Assembly (NCBI GenBank): GCA_021798435.1
Contig: JAJZGN010000036.1
Location: 1 to 12,620 of the forward strand
Direction: 5' to 3'
Length of the DNA stretch: 12,620 nt
DNA from: a bacterium
Lineage (GTDB): Bacteria > Chloroflexota > Dormibacteria > Aeolococcales > Bog-877
How positions within the stretch are numbered: the first letter of the stretch is position 1; each line of letters begins with the position of its first letter. Positions 1-6,893 of this stretch are shown here, one piece after another. The notes under the pieces were generated by a model. The model had not been told where the DNA came from. It did no database searches and saw only the letters and a list, made by a program, of their open reading frames with translations. Both the position numbers and the translations under genes were made by a program.

Positions 1-469
1 CTCCGATGGCCAGCCCCAGCCCCAGCCGCCCGAGAGGACGGGCGGCGGGGCGCCTCCCGGAGGCGCGCAGCGCCACCGCCCCGGTGAGGATCGCCAGCGC
101 GGAGAGGTTCAGGATGCCGTGAAGCGCCCCCATTCGGCGCTCGTGGCCGTAGCTGTCCTGCCAGTCCGCGATCCCCGAGGCGGCCGCAGCGACGCCCGCG
201 GCGCAGCCGGCCGCCATCAGCAGGTCGGCCGCCCTCTCCTCGCCGGCGAGGTCGAGGAGGGCCGCGCCGGTCCAGGCGCCGAGGGGGATGTCGGTGAGAG
301 CGGGGTGCAGCGGATGCCCGAGCCAGGGGCCGTTGAGAAGGTTCTTCGCAGAAGCCGCCGGGGGGCCACCCCGCCTGATCCCGGCTCCAACCAGCCGCTG
401 GCCCAGGTCCGCAAGCGGATCAAGGAAGCGCATGGCCCTCACCCACCTGTCTAGATCCAAGTTCATCAT
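1..469 (-). CDS. DUF2231 family membrane protein (partial, C-terminus beyond the left edge)
   Basis: The minus-strand frame stays open from 469 to the window edge, giving 156 residues with no stop. Residues 50-62 (LGHPLHPALTDIP) followed by GAWTGAALLDLAG are the hallmark of the DUF2231 family of predicted membrane proteins, often found beside redox or heme proteins; its function is unknown. Hydrophobic stretches near residues 80-100 and 118-134 look like membrane helices, and the histidines H52, H55 and H117 could bind a cofactor (inference). Two adjacent ATGs (469 and 466) follow a good Shine-Dalgarno, GGAGGTG at 480-474, which places the start here rather than at the later in-frame ATG at 433. 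It is transcribed divergently from the response-regulator gene, 53 nt away. The family call is firm; nothing links it directly to hopanoids. Confidence 0.8.
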   Translation of the reverse strand, partial: MMNLDLDRWVRAMRFLDPLADLGQRLVGAGIRRGGPPAASAKNLLNGPWLGHPLHPALTDIPLGAWTGAALLDLAGEERAADLLMAAGCAAGVAAAASGIADWQDSYGHERRMGALHGILNLSALAILTGAVALRASGRRPAARPLGRLGLGLAIG

Positions 470-522
470 CGCCCACCTCCTGCACCCGGCCCCCGCTCCC
501 CAGGGGACCCACAATAACCCCA
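470..522. promoter_or_regulatory. Short divergent intergenic region
   Basis: These 53 nt must hold the start signals of both the DUF2231 gene (leftward) and the response-regulator operon (rightward). The leftward Shine-Dalgarno, GGAGGTG, is at 480-474. Rightward, the only purine-rich element is AGGGGA at 502-507, about 15 nt from the ATG and too far to be convincing. An AT-richer patch at 511-518 (acaataac) lies just before the ATG and could be a -10 element of a leaderless transcript, which is speculation. No clear -35/-10 pair is visible. Confidence 0.3.
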
Positions 523-1206
523 ATGGTCGTCCTGATCCTGGAGGCCGAGCCGGAGTACGCGGCCGTGGCCGCCCACTTGGTGGGCCAACTCCCCAACTTG
601 AGCTCGCGAGTGGCCGGTTCACTGGACGGGCTGGAGCTGGCCCTGCGCGAGGAGGCGCCCGCCGCCATCCTGGCGGATCTCGAGCTCCTCCAGGGGCTGC
701 GCGGGGTGGAGGCGGTCCGGGCCATGTCGACCTGCCCCCTGGTGGTCCTCGGGGAGACGCGCCAGGCTCCCTCGCTGATGGAGGCCGGCGCCGACTACGT
801 GCTGCCCAAGCCCTACCCGCCGGCGCTTCTCACGGCCACCCTTCGGGCGGTGCTCCGCCGCCGGCAGGTGGAGAGGCGGTCCGCCGGCCGGGTGGTCGAG
901 GTGGGTCCGCTCATCGTCGAGCCCGCCCGGCGCAGCGCCCGGATCGAGGGCCGGCGCCACCTGCTCAGCCCTCGCGAGGCTGACCTCCTCGAATACCTGG
1001 CGCTGAATGCGGGGACGGTGCTGTCCCGCCAGCAGATCATCGAGGGGGCGTGGGGGGGTGACGCACGCGCCACCCCGGCCGCGGTGACCATGTGCGTCCA
1101 TCGTCTCCGTCGCAAGTTGGAGCCGGACCCAGAGCACCCGCGCCTCCTGCGCTCCAGCCGGGGTGGTGGGTACCTCCTGCAAGCGCTCCCCCCGGGCTCC
1201 TGGTGA
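523..1206 (+). CDS. OmpR/PhoB-type response regulator with a degenerate receiver domain
   Basis: The protein has 227 aa. Residues 1-112 have the layout of a CheY-like receiver: D52 (LADLEL) sits at the phospho-acceptor position and K96 (LPKPY) is the conserved lysine. The usual acidic pair is E7-A8 rather than Asp-Asp, and the switch Ser/Thr appears to be G77, so phosphorylation may be weak or absent. Residues about 125-222 form an OmpR-type winged helix (LSPREADLLEYLALNAGTVLSR, then VTMCVHRLRRKLEPD and GGGYLL in the wing), so it should bind DNA and control transcription. No sensor kinase is adjacent. The ATG at 523 has only a weak ribosome site. The TGA overlaps the GTG of hpnA, so the two genes are co-transcribed. 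It may regulate the hopanoid genes, which is inference from position. Confidence 0.88.
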   Translation: MVVLILEAEPEYAAVAAHLVGQLPNLSSRVAGSLDGLELALREEAPAAILADLELLQGLRGVEAVRAMSTCPLVVLGETRQAPSLMEAGADYVLPKPYPPALLTATLRAVLRRRQVERRSAGRVVEVGPLIVEPARRSARIEGRRHLLSPREADLLEYLALNAGTVLSRQQIIEGAWGGDARATPAAVTMCVHRLRRKLEPDPEHPRLLRSSRGGGYLLQALPPGSW

Positions 1207-2204
1207 GCGGCGAGGGGAGGCCCGTCCTGGTCACCGGGGCCTCTGGCTTTGTGGGGCGGTGGGTGGCGTCCGCGCTGGGGCTGGCCGGCTACCAGCCCCG
1301 CCTGCTGGTGAGGTCGACGGCGCGGGTCCCGGCCCAGCTGGCCGGGATGGAGGTGGCCATCGGTGACCTCACCTCCCCCGGAACCCTGCCCCCGGCGCTC
1401 GAGGGGTGCTGGGGGGTGGTGCACTGTGCCGCCGACTATCGCCTCGCCCTCGGGCCCGGGGATCTCCGCCGGATGCTGGAGGTCAACGTCGGCGGGACCG
1501 CCACGCTACTTCAGGCGGCCGCCCGGGCCGGAGTGGCGAGGTTCGTCCACTGCAGCACCGTGGGCACCCTGCACTTCAGTCGGGCGGGGGAGGTTCGGTC
1601 CGAGCTGGACCTGGCCCGGGATGCCTCGGACCTGCCCGGCGCCTACAAGCGAAGCAAGTGGGCGGCCCAGAAGCTGGCCGAGGGTTTCTCAGGGCCGATG
1701 CAGGTGGTGGTGGTTCAGCCGAGCACCCCGGTGGGGGCAGGTGACAGCCGGCCGACCCCGACCGGGGCCATCATCCGGGACTTCCTTGCCGGACGGATTC
1801 CGGCGGCCACCGACACCGGCCTCAACCTGGTCGACGTCCGGGCGGTGGGGAGGGGTCACGTGCTGGCCCTGGAGAAGGGCGGGCCCGGCCGGCGCTACAT
1901 CCTGGGCGACCAGAACTGGACCATGGGCCGGCTCCTCGCCGAGCTGGCCCGACTGGCCGGGCGCCCCGCTCCCCGGTTTCGGATCCCGATCTGGATGGGC
2001 CTGGCCGCGGCCGTGGTCAGCGAGGGATCGGCGGCCGCCCGTCGGCGGGCACCCGGGATCCCTCTCACCGCCGTCCGGATGGCGGCCAGGCCGATGTACG
2101 TGACCGCGGGGCGGGCGCGGTCGGAACTCGGCTGGACGCCCGGCGACCTCAATGAAGCGCTGGGCCTGGCGGTGGCCGAGCTGGCGCCGCAAGAGGACTC
2201 CTGA
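1203..2204 (+). CDS. hpnA: Hopanoid-associated NAD-dependent sugar epimerase HpnA
   Basis: The product is an extended short-chain dehydrogenase of 333 aa. Residues 11-18 (TGASGFVG) are the TGxxGxxG Rossmann loop. S118 with Y148 and K152 (YKRSK) is the catalytic triad. The stretches VVVQPSTPVGAGD (about 169-181), PTPTGAIIRDF and DTGLNLVDV (204-212) are typical of HpnA rather than of general epimerases. The length matches the family (about 330 aa). HpnA proteins are encoded in many hopanoid clusters, but their substrate is not firmly established; a role in modifying the side-chain sugar is usually assumed. The GTG at 1203 overlaps the previous TGA (GTGA) and puts the Rossmann motif at the expected distance from the N-terminus. 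An in-frame ATG at 1092 would add 37 unrelated residues read out of frame through the regulator gene and is unlikely. Confidence 0.9.
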   Translation: MSGEGRPVLVTGASGFVGRWVASALGLAGYQPRLLVRSTARVPAQLAGMEVAIGDLTSPGTLPPALEGCWGVVHCAADYRLALGPGDLRRMLEVNVGGTATLLQAAARAGVARFVHCSTVGTLHFSRAGEVRSELDLARDASDLPGAYKRSKWAAQKLAEGFSGPMQVVVVQPSTPVGAGDSRPTPTGAIIRDFLAGRIPAATDTGLNLVDVRAVGRGHVLALEKGGPGRRYILGDQNWTMGRLLAELARLAGRPAPRFRIPIWMGLAAAVVSEGSAAARRRAPGIPLTAVRMAARPMYVTAGRARSELGWTPGDLNEALGLAVAELAPQEDS

Positions 2205-3666
2205 GCTGCCCGCCTGGATCCCCGCCCTGGTTGGGCGCTGGTACGCCATCCTCCCCTGGCTGCTGACGGCCGCGGTCCTGGTCCGCACCTTCGGCTGGCG
2301 CCGGGCGCTGCCGCTGCTGGCCGGGGGATACCTGATCGCCTGGCTGGCCGAGTGGGGCTCAACCGCCGGTCCGGGCGTCCCCTTCGGCGTCTACCACTAC
2401 CGGCCTTTCGGCCTGCGTTCCGACCTGCGGGTCGTGGGGGTCCCCCTCTTCGACAGCCTGAGCTTCACCTGGCTGGCGGTCTCCTCGTTCACCGTCCTGG
2501 GCAGGCTGGGCTCCCGAGGGGCGGCCCGGGTGGCGCTCACGGGGATCGCCATGGTCGCCATCGACCTGGTGGTGGACCCGGTGGCCCTCCGGGGTGGCCG
2601 CTGGTGGCTGGGGTCGATCTACACCTACCCTCAGGGGAGCGGGGTCTGGTACGGGGTCAGCCTCCTCAACTACGTCGGCTGGCTGGCCGTCGGGGTGGCC
2701 ATCGCCCTCTGGATCCGTCTCTGCCTCGGGGATTACCCGGGCTCCCTCCGGGGTCCGCTCACCTTGGGCGGACTCCTGCTCCTGGGGGTGATGCTGCAGA
2801 GCGCGGTGCTGGCGCTACTGCTGGGAGTGGGGCCGAGCGCGCTCGGCGCGGTCCTGGTCCTGGTCCTCACGGGTCTGGTGGCCCGGCGCACCGGCTGGCC
2901 GAAACCGCGGCCGACGGAGCTGCTGGTGGCCTGTGCCCTGGACGCCGAGGCGGCCGCCTGCCGAAGAGCGCTGGGTGGAAGGTGGGAGCGGGATCCGGCC
3001 AACGACCTGGTGCGCTGGAGACGCCGGGGCGGTGGGGTGGAGGTCTGGGCCACCGGGACCGGCCCTGACCGGGCCCGGGCCGCCGGTGCCCTGGCCACTC
3101 CGGGAGCCCGCGTCCTGGTGGCGGGGGTTGCGGGCGCGCTGCACGACTCCTGGGCGACGGGCACCGTCGCGGTCGCCCGCCGGGTGCTGGCCGAGGGCCG
3201 AGAGCCGGTCGCCCCCGATCCCGCCATCACCTCGGAGCTGGGCACCCTCCCATCTGTCCGGCTGGCGACCATCGCCTCGGTGGGGGCGGTGGCGGATGAC
3301 CCCCGGGAGCGCGACCGGCTCCGCTCCCTCGGAGCGGACCTCGTGGAGATGGAGATGGCCGGCTGGTCCTCAGGCCGCGACCTGGCGGTGGGGGGCCTGC
3401 GCGTGGTCTTGGACCGCCCCTCGGATCCTCTGGGCCCGTTTGCCGGCCTGGTGCCCGAAGGTCGCCGGGGTGCGTCGCCGCTGCGCGTGCTGGGTCTGCT
3501 GGCCCGGCGACCGGCGTCGCTTGGGCCCCTGATCCGCCTGGGCGGCAGCCAGCAACGGGTGCTGGCCCAGCTGGGCAGCGCCCTCGCCGAGGCGGTCCAC
3601 CTTCTGGTGGGGGACGAAGGCCACACCTTCCGGGCTGCCGGGTCGCTGCCGGGTCCGGGCGGGTGA
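2152..3666 (+). CDS. Fusion protein: CruF/DUF422-like membrane domain plus HpnG-like nucleoside phosphorylase domain
   Basis: The 504-aa protein has two parts. Residues about 25-248 form a membrane domain with about seven hydrophobic helices and the DUF422/CruF carotenoid-hydratase signature: E67, GVPFGVYHYRPFG (75-87), a buried IDLVVDPVA (137-145) and LLNYVGW (171-177). Residues about 255-490 resemble the purine nucleoside phosphorylase/MTA-SAH nucleosidase superfamily: GTGP (302-305), VAGVAGAL (323-330), VEMEMAG (398-404, ribose binding) and D421/D425 near the base site. Given the cluster, the best reading is HpnG, which removes adenine from adenosylhopane to leave ribosylhopane. The membrane half may act on a polyprenoid or only anchor the enzyme (inference). 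The ATG at 2152 is the only usable start after the in-frame stop at 2101-2103, so the gene overlaps hpnA by 53 nt. Separate genes are the normal arrangement, as far as I know. Confidence 0.85.
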   Translation: MKRWAWRWPSWRRKRTPELPAWIPALVGRWYAILPWLLTAAVLVRTFGWRRALPLLAGGYLIAWLAEWGSTAGPGVPFGVYHYRPFGLRSDLRVVGVPLFDSLSFTWLAVSSFTVLGRLGSRGAARVALTGIAMVAIDLVVDPVALRGGRWWLGSIYTYPQGSGVWYGVSLLNYVGWLAVGVAIALWIRLCLGDYPGSLRGPLTLGGLLLLGVMLQSAVLALLLGVGPSALGAVLVLVLTGLVARRTGWPKPRPTELLVACALDAEAAACRRALGGRWERDPANDLVRWRRRGGGVEVWATGTGPDRARAAGALATPGARVLVAGVAGALHDSWATGTVAVARRVLAEGREPVAPDPAITSELGTLPSVRLATIASVGAVADDPRERDRLRSLGADLVEMEMAGWSSGRDLAVGGLRVVLDRPSDPLGPFAGLVPEGRRGASPLRVLGLLARRPASLGPLIRLGGSQQRVLAQLGSALAEAVHLLVGDEGHTFRAAGSLPGPGG

Positions 3667-3698
3667 GCGACCTTGGTCTGCCTCTCGCCCGGGCATGG

Positions 3699-3740
3699 CC
3701 GAGGCCGCGGGCACCATTCGGCCCGCACACCTTGCCTCGG
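3699..3740. terminator. Hairpin in the convergent gap, possible bidirectional terminator
   Basis: The 161-nt gap (3667-3827) between the two converging hopanoid operons holds a nested inverted repeat. The outer arms CCGAGGC (3699-3705) and GCCTCGG (3734-3740) are perfect, as are the inner arms GCGGGC (3707-3712) and GCCCGC (3721-3726), around an 8-nt loop with an asymmetric internal bulge. No T-tract follows on either strand, so it is not a classical intrinsic terminator, but position and stability fit transcription stopping or mRNA end protection from both sides. I see no gene or other signal in the rest of the gap. Confidence 0.4.
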
Positions 3741-3827
3741 GCGGGGCCCGGCGCGTTCACGAATTCGGGTCTCTTACAGCCGCCCCCGCGACCGGCGACC
3801 ACTTCCGGGGGGAAGCCTCGGGAGCGG

Positions 3828-5144
3828 TCAGGCGAGGAGGTGCGCGGCCGCCGCCCGGCCGCTGCGCACCGCGCTCTCCATCGTCGCCGGCCATCCGGTG
3901 CGGGTCCAGCTCCCGGCCAGCGCCACCCCGGGGAAGGCGTCGCCGGGGCCCGGACGCAGGGCCGCCGAGCCGGGGTGGGGCCAGAAGGTGGCGTGGGCCT
4001 CTCGCGTGACCCGGCTGTGGATCAGGCGGGCCCGAGCCGCGGGTGGGAAGCTCGCCTGGCACAGCTGCCAGATCTCGGCGGAGAGCCGGGCCTCGGGGGC
4101 CCTGACCTCCTCTCCCGCGGCGGAGATGGAGATGGCTGCGTGCCAGCTTCCGTCCCGCAGCTGGTCGTCCAGCCGGGAGCGGTCGAAGGCCCACTGGAGC
4201 GGGCTCCTGGGGATGAGGGTCACGGCGCCCGGCAGGAAGGGGCGGTCGGTGAAGAGATGTACGTTCACGATCGGAGAATCGGGGATGCCGGCGGCCGCCT
4301 CCAGGGCGGGGGTGGACCGTCCGCCCGCGAGGAGGAGGCGGTGGGCGGGCCTCGCGGGGAGCGCCAGGACCGCCAGGTCGAAGGTCTCGTCCTCGCCGGC
4401 GCCGCGAGTCACACGGACCCGGGAGCCCGGCCCGCTGCCGACCGAGGCGACGCGCGAGTCAAGGCGGAGCTCCACACCGGCCCTCTCCAGGGCCCGGCGC
4501 GCCGGGAGGTCCAGCCAGCGGGTGAGGTCGGTCCCGGGGACCCGAAGAGCTCCGGCGCGGGACGAGCTTAAAAGCCCCTCCCGGACCACGAAGGCGGCCA
4601 GCTCGGCGCTGCAGCGGTCGAGGGGGGCGTTGCAGGCGGCCACCAGGAAGGGCTCCCAGAGCTGGGAGATCAGCCGTTCCGGCTGGCCGAGGCCCCTCAG
4701 CCAGCCCAGGGCGGGCAGGGCATCGAGTCCTCCCGGGCCCTCCCGCAGCGCGGAGGCCACCTGGGCGACGTGCAGCAGCGCGCCCCTCGGCAGGTTGGGC
4801 CAGCGACTGACCACCGGAAGGAGGTGGAAGGGAGCCGGCAGGGGCGCGGCGGAGAGCCGGCGCGGGCGGGGGTGCCCAGGATCCACGACCGTGAGCTCCA
4901 GGCGATCCTGGCGGAGGGCCGGCTCGACTCCGAGGCGGTCGAGCAGCGCCTCCAGCTCGGTGCAGCATCCCAGGTAAACGTGCTGCCCGGTGTCCACCCG
5001 GCCGGCCACCGGGTCCGGTACCGAGCGGCAGAGCCCGCCCAGCTGACCGGAGCGCTCCAGGAGGGCGACCTGGCATCCCGAGCCCGCCAGATCCAGCGCC
5101 GCCGTGATCCCGGCCAGGCCGCCCCCCACGACCACCGCCCTCAT
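3828..5144 (-). CDS. hpnE: Hydroxysqualene reductase / squalene-associated FAD-dependent desaturase HpnE
   Basis: The product is a 438-aa flavoprotein of the amine-oxidase/phytoene-desaturase superfamily. GGGLAG at residues 7-12 and E30 form the dinucleotide-binding fold for FAD. DTGQHVYLGCCTE (51-63) matches the DNGQH-type motif of HpnE, and the C-terminal AGSWTRTGWPATMESAVRSG closes the FAD site. HpnE reduces hydroxysqualene to squalene, the last step of the HpnCDE route. The ATG at 5144 has GAGG five bases upstream and starts right before the FAD motif; the frame is open back to 5348, but that part lies in hpnD and encodes no family sequence. It is the last gene of the operon, 7 nt after hpnD. 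A C30-carotenoid desaturase is the alternative, made less likely by the adjacent hpnC, hpnD and cyclase. Confidence 0.92.
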   Translation of the reverse strand: MRAVVVGGGLAGITAALDLAGSGCQVALLERSGQLGGLCRSVPDPVAGRVDTGQHVYLGCCTELEALLDRLGVEPALRQDRLELTVVDPGHPRPRRLSAAPLPAPFHLLPVVSRWPNLPRGALLHVAQVASALREGPGGLDALPALGWLRGLGQPERLISQLWEPFLVAACNAPLDRCSAELAAFVVREGLLSSSRAGALRVPGTDLTRWLDLPARRALERAGVELRLDSRVASVGSGPGSRVRVTRGAGEDETFDLAVLALPARPAHRLLLAGGRSTPALEAAAGIPDSPIVNVHLFTDRPFLPGAVTLIPRSPLQWAFDRSRLDDQLRDGSWHAAISISAAGEEVRAPEARLSAEIWQLCQASFPPAARARLIHSRVTREAHATFWPHPGSAALRPGPGDAFPGVALAGSWTRTGWPATMESAVRSGRAAAAHLLA

Positions 5145-5151
5145 CGCTGCC

Positions 5152-6030
5152 TCAGGGCCGGAGGGTGGCGCTCGCCCAGGCGACGAGGGCCAGCCCAACC
5201 TTGTGGCTGGGGCTGAGCCTGACCCGCTGGCCCTGCACGTCGTATCCGTCCCGCTCGATCCGGTCCAGCAGCGCCTGGTACAGGGCGGCGAGCGCCGCCG
5301 GGCAGCCGCGGGCGTCCCGCTCCACCAGCGGCACCAGCTGGAGACCACTCCGAAAACGCTCCCGGGCCAGCGCCACCTCGTGGGCCATGAGGTCGTGGTA
5401 GCGGGCGGAATTCGGACCCCTTCCCCCCACCAGGAGGTCCTCCTCGGAGAGCTGAAAGCGGTCCATCACCTCATCGGGCAGGTAGCGCCGTCCCGCGGCC
5501 AGGTCCTCCCCCAGGTCGCGCAGGATATTGGTTCGCTGCATCGCCTCCCCCAGGTCCACGGCCAGCTTCTCCACCCGAGGATCCTGGTAGCGAAAGATCC
5601 TGGCGCTGAGGAGCCCGACCACCCCGGCCACTCCGAAGCAGTAATCGGCGAGCTCCCGCTCGGAGTGGATCCGCAGCGGGCGGCAGTCTGCGGCGCAGCC
5701 GTCGATCACCTGGTTCAGGTGCGCTGGTGAGAGGGAGAACCGCTGCGCGGTGTCCACCAGGATGAGCCATCCCGAGTCCGGCGGGTCCCCGGCCAGGCTG
5801 CGCCCCAGGGTCCTGCGGTAGGAGTCGAGCCGCCGGAGCCGCAACCCGGCCTCCTCCGGGGCGTCGGCGATATCGTCCGCGCCCCGACAGAAGCGGTACA
5901 GGGCGTGGAGCCCCTGGCGCTTCTCTGCGGGCAGGAGCCGGAAGGCGTAGTAGAAGTTGCCGGCCGCCGCCCGCACCTCGCGGGCGCAGCGGCGGTACCC
6001 CAGTTCCAGCCGGGCCGAGCTGACGCTCAC
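5152..6030 (-). CDS. hpnD: Presqualene diphosphate synthase HpnD
   Basis: The product is a 292-aa member of the trans-isoprenyl head-to-head synthase family (squalene/phytoene synthases). NFYYAFRLLP (25-34) and LYRFCRGADDIAD (44-56) carry the first Asp-rich motif, DDIAD; QRTNILRDLGED (165-176) carries the second, followed by GRRYLP. The FYYAF-RLLP block and the NILRD motif are typical of HpnD rather than HpnC. It condenses two farnesyl diphosphates to presqualene diphosphate, with Mg2+ held by the Asp motifs. The start is a GTG at 6030 that overlaps the TGA of hpnC as GTGA, pointing to translational coupling. Phytoene synthase is the main alternative, but the paired HpnC paralogue and HpnE support the squalene role. 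Confidence 0.92.
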   Translation of the reverse strand: MSVSSARLELGYRRCAREVRAAAGNFYYAFRLLPAEKRQGLHALYRFCRGADDIADAPEEAGLRLRRLDSYRRTLGRSLAGDPPDSGWLILVDTAQRFSLSPAHLNQVIDGCAADCRPLRIHSERELADYCFGVAGVVGLLSARIFRYQDPRVEKLAVDLGEAMQRTNILRDLGEDLAAGRRYLPDEVMDRFQLSEEDLLVGGRGPNSARYHDLMAHEVALARERFRSGLQLVPLVERDARGCPAALAALYQALLDRIERDGYDVQGQRVRLSPSHKVGLALVAWASATLRP

Positions 6031-6893
6031 GCGATCCCCGAGCGGCCGGGGCGGAGCGCGGCCAGGGATCCCAGAAGGGCTCGGCGCCGAGATCCCCGGG
6101 GCAGCCCTGCCTTGCCTGCGAAGACCTGGTCCCCAGCCGCCAGCACCCCGTCCGAGGCCTCGATGCCACTCAGGATGAAGGTGGCCATCTCAAGCCGCAT
6201 GAGCCCAGGTGTGCTCGCCGCCAGGGGCCATCCCTGGCGCAGCAGGCTCCGGGCCCGGCCCACGGCGTGGGCCAGGGCCGCCCGCATCCCTGGCGTGGGA
6301 CGGCCCCGCCACCAATCCGCCTCGTCCACCCCGTGTTGGGCGAGGACCTCAGCCGGCAGGTAACGTCGCCCCCGTTCCCGGTCGGAGGCCACGTCCTGCC
6401 ACATGTTGACCAGCTGCAGGCCGCTGCAGATGGAGTCGGAGAGCGAGACCCGCTCCGGGTCCCGGATCCCCTCCAGGGCCAGGACGAGCTCTCCCACCGG
6501 ATTGGCGGAGAGGTCACAGTACCGGTCCAGCTCCTCCCAGGTCGAGTAGGCAAGCACCTCCTGGTCCTGCTGGTTGGCGGCGATCAGCCGCGAGAACGGA
6601 TCCCGGGGCAGGCTGAAGCGCTGGATCACCGGCCGCAGCCGGGCGAAGACCTGGTGCTCGGGTGCGCCGGTGTAGCAGGCCTCGAGCTCCTCCCGGCAGC
6701 GTTCGAGCTGGCCCAGGGGGTCTCCGAGCCGCTCGTCTCCGATGTCGTCCACCAGCCGGCAGAAGCCGTAGATCGCGGCCCTGGCCTCCCGCCGGGAGGG
6801 CCGAAGCAGCCAGGCGGCGATGGGGAAGTTCTCGCGGCCCCGCGCCTCTGCCAGCCGGGTCCGGGAGTACTCGGGTAGCGGCGCCCGGCTCAC
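6027..6893 (-). CDS. hpnC: Hydroxysqualene synthase HpnC
   Basis: The 288-aa protein is the second squalene/phytoene-synthase paralogue in the operon. RENFPIAAWLL (20-30) is the diagnostic HpnC N-terminus. CRLVDDIGD (45-53) is the first Asp-rich motif, NPVGELVLAL (131-140) and LSDSICSGLQLVNMWQDV (151-168) the middle block, and QDVASD (166-171) the second Asp motif, followed by RGRRYLP. HpnC turns presqualene diphosphate into hydroxysqualene. The GTG at 6893 overlaps the TGA of the cyclase (GTGA). The frame is open further upstream to 7028, but that part lies inside the cyclase gene and shows no family similarity. The last codons overlap the GTG of hpnD, so the cyclase, hpnC and hpnD should be translated as a coupled set. 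Confidence 0.92.
   Translation of the reverse strand: MSRAPLPEYSRTRLAEARGRENFPIAAWLLRPSRREARAAIYGFCRLVDDIGDERLGDPLGQLERCREELEACYTGAPEHQVFARLRPVIQRFSLPRDPFSRLIAANQQDQEVLAYSTWEELDRYCDLSANPVGELVLALEGIRDPERVSLSDSICSGLQLVNMWQDVASDRERGRRYLPAEVLAQHGVDEADWWRGRPTPGMRAALAHAVGRARSLLRQGWPLAASTPGLMRLEMATFILSGIEASDGVLAAGDQVFAGKAGLPRGSRRRALLGSLAALRPGRSGIA

Noticed and set aside
119..983. Plus-strand open frames across the DUF2231 gene and the start of the regulator
   Set aside because: They are shadows: the minus strand 1-469 and plus frame 523-1206 carry real domains with proper starts.
3663..4977. Plus-strand open frames (302 and 434 codons) over the hpnE gene
   Set aside because: They are antisense to hpnE, which has all family motifs; the plus-strand translations are Arg/Gly/Ala/Ser-rich with no domain.
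5145..5348. N-terminal extension of hpnE
   Set aside because: The extra 68 residues lie in the hpnD coding region, lack family sequence and precede the FAD motif by an abnormal distance; ATG 5144 has its own GAGG ribosome site.
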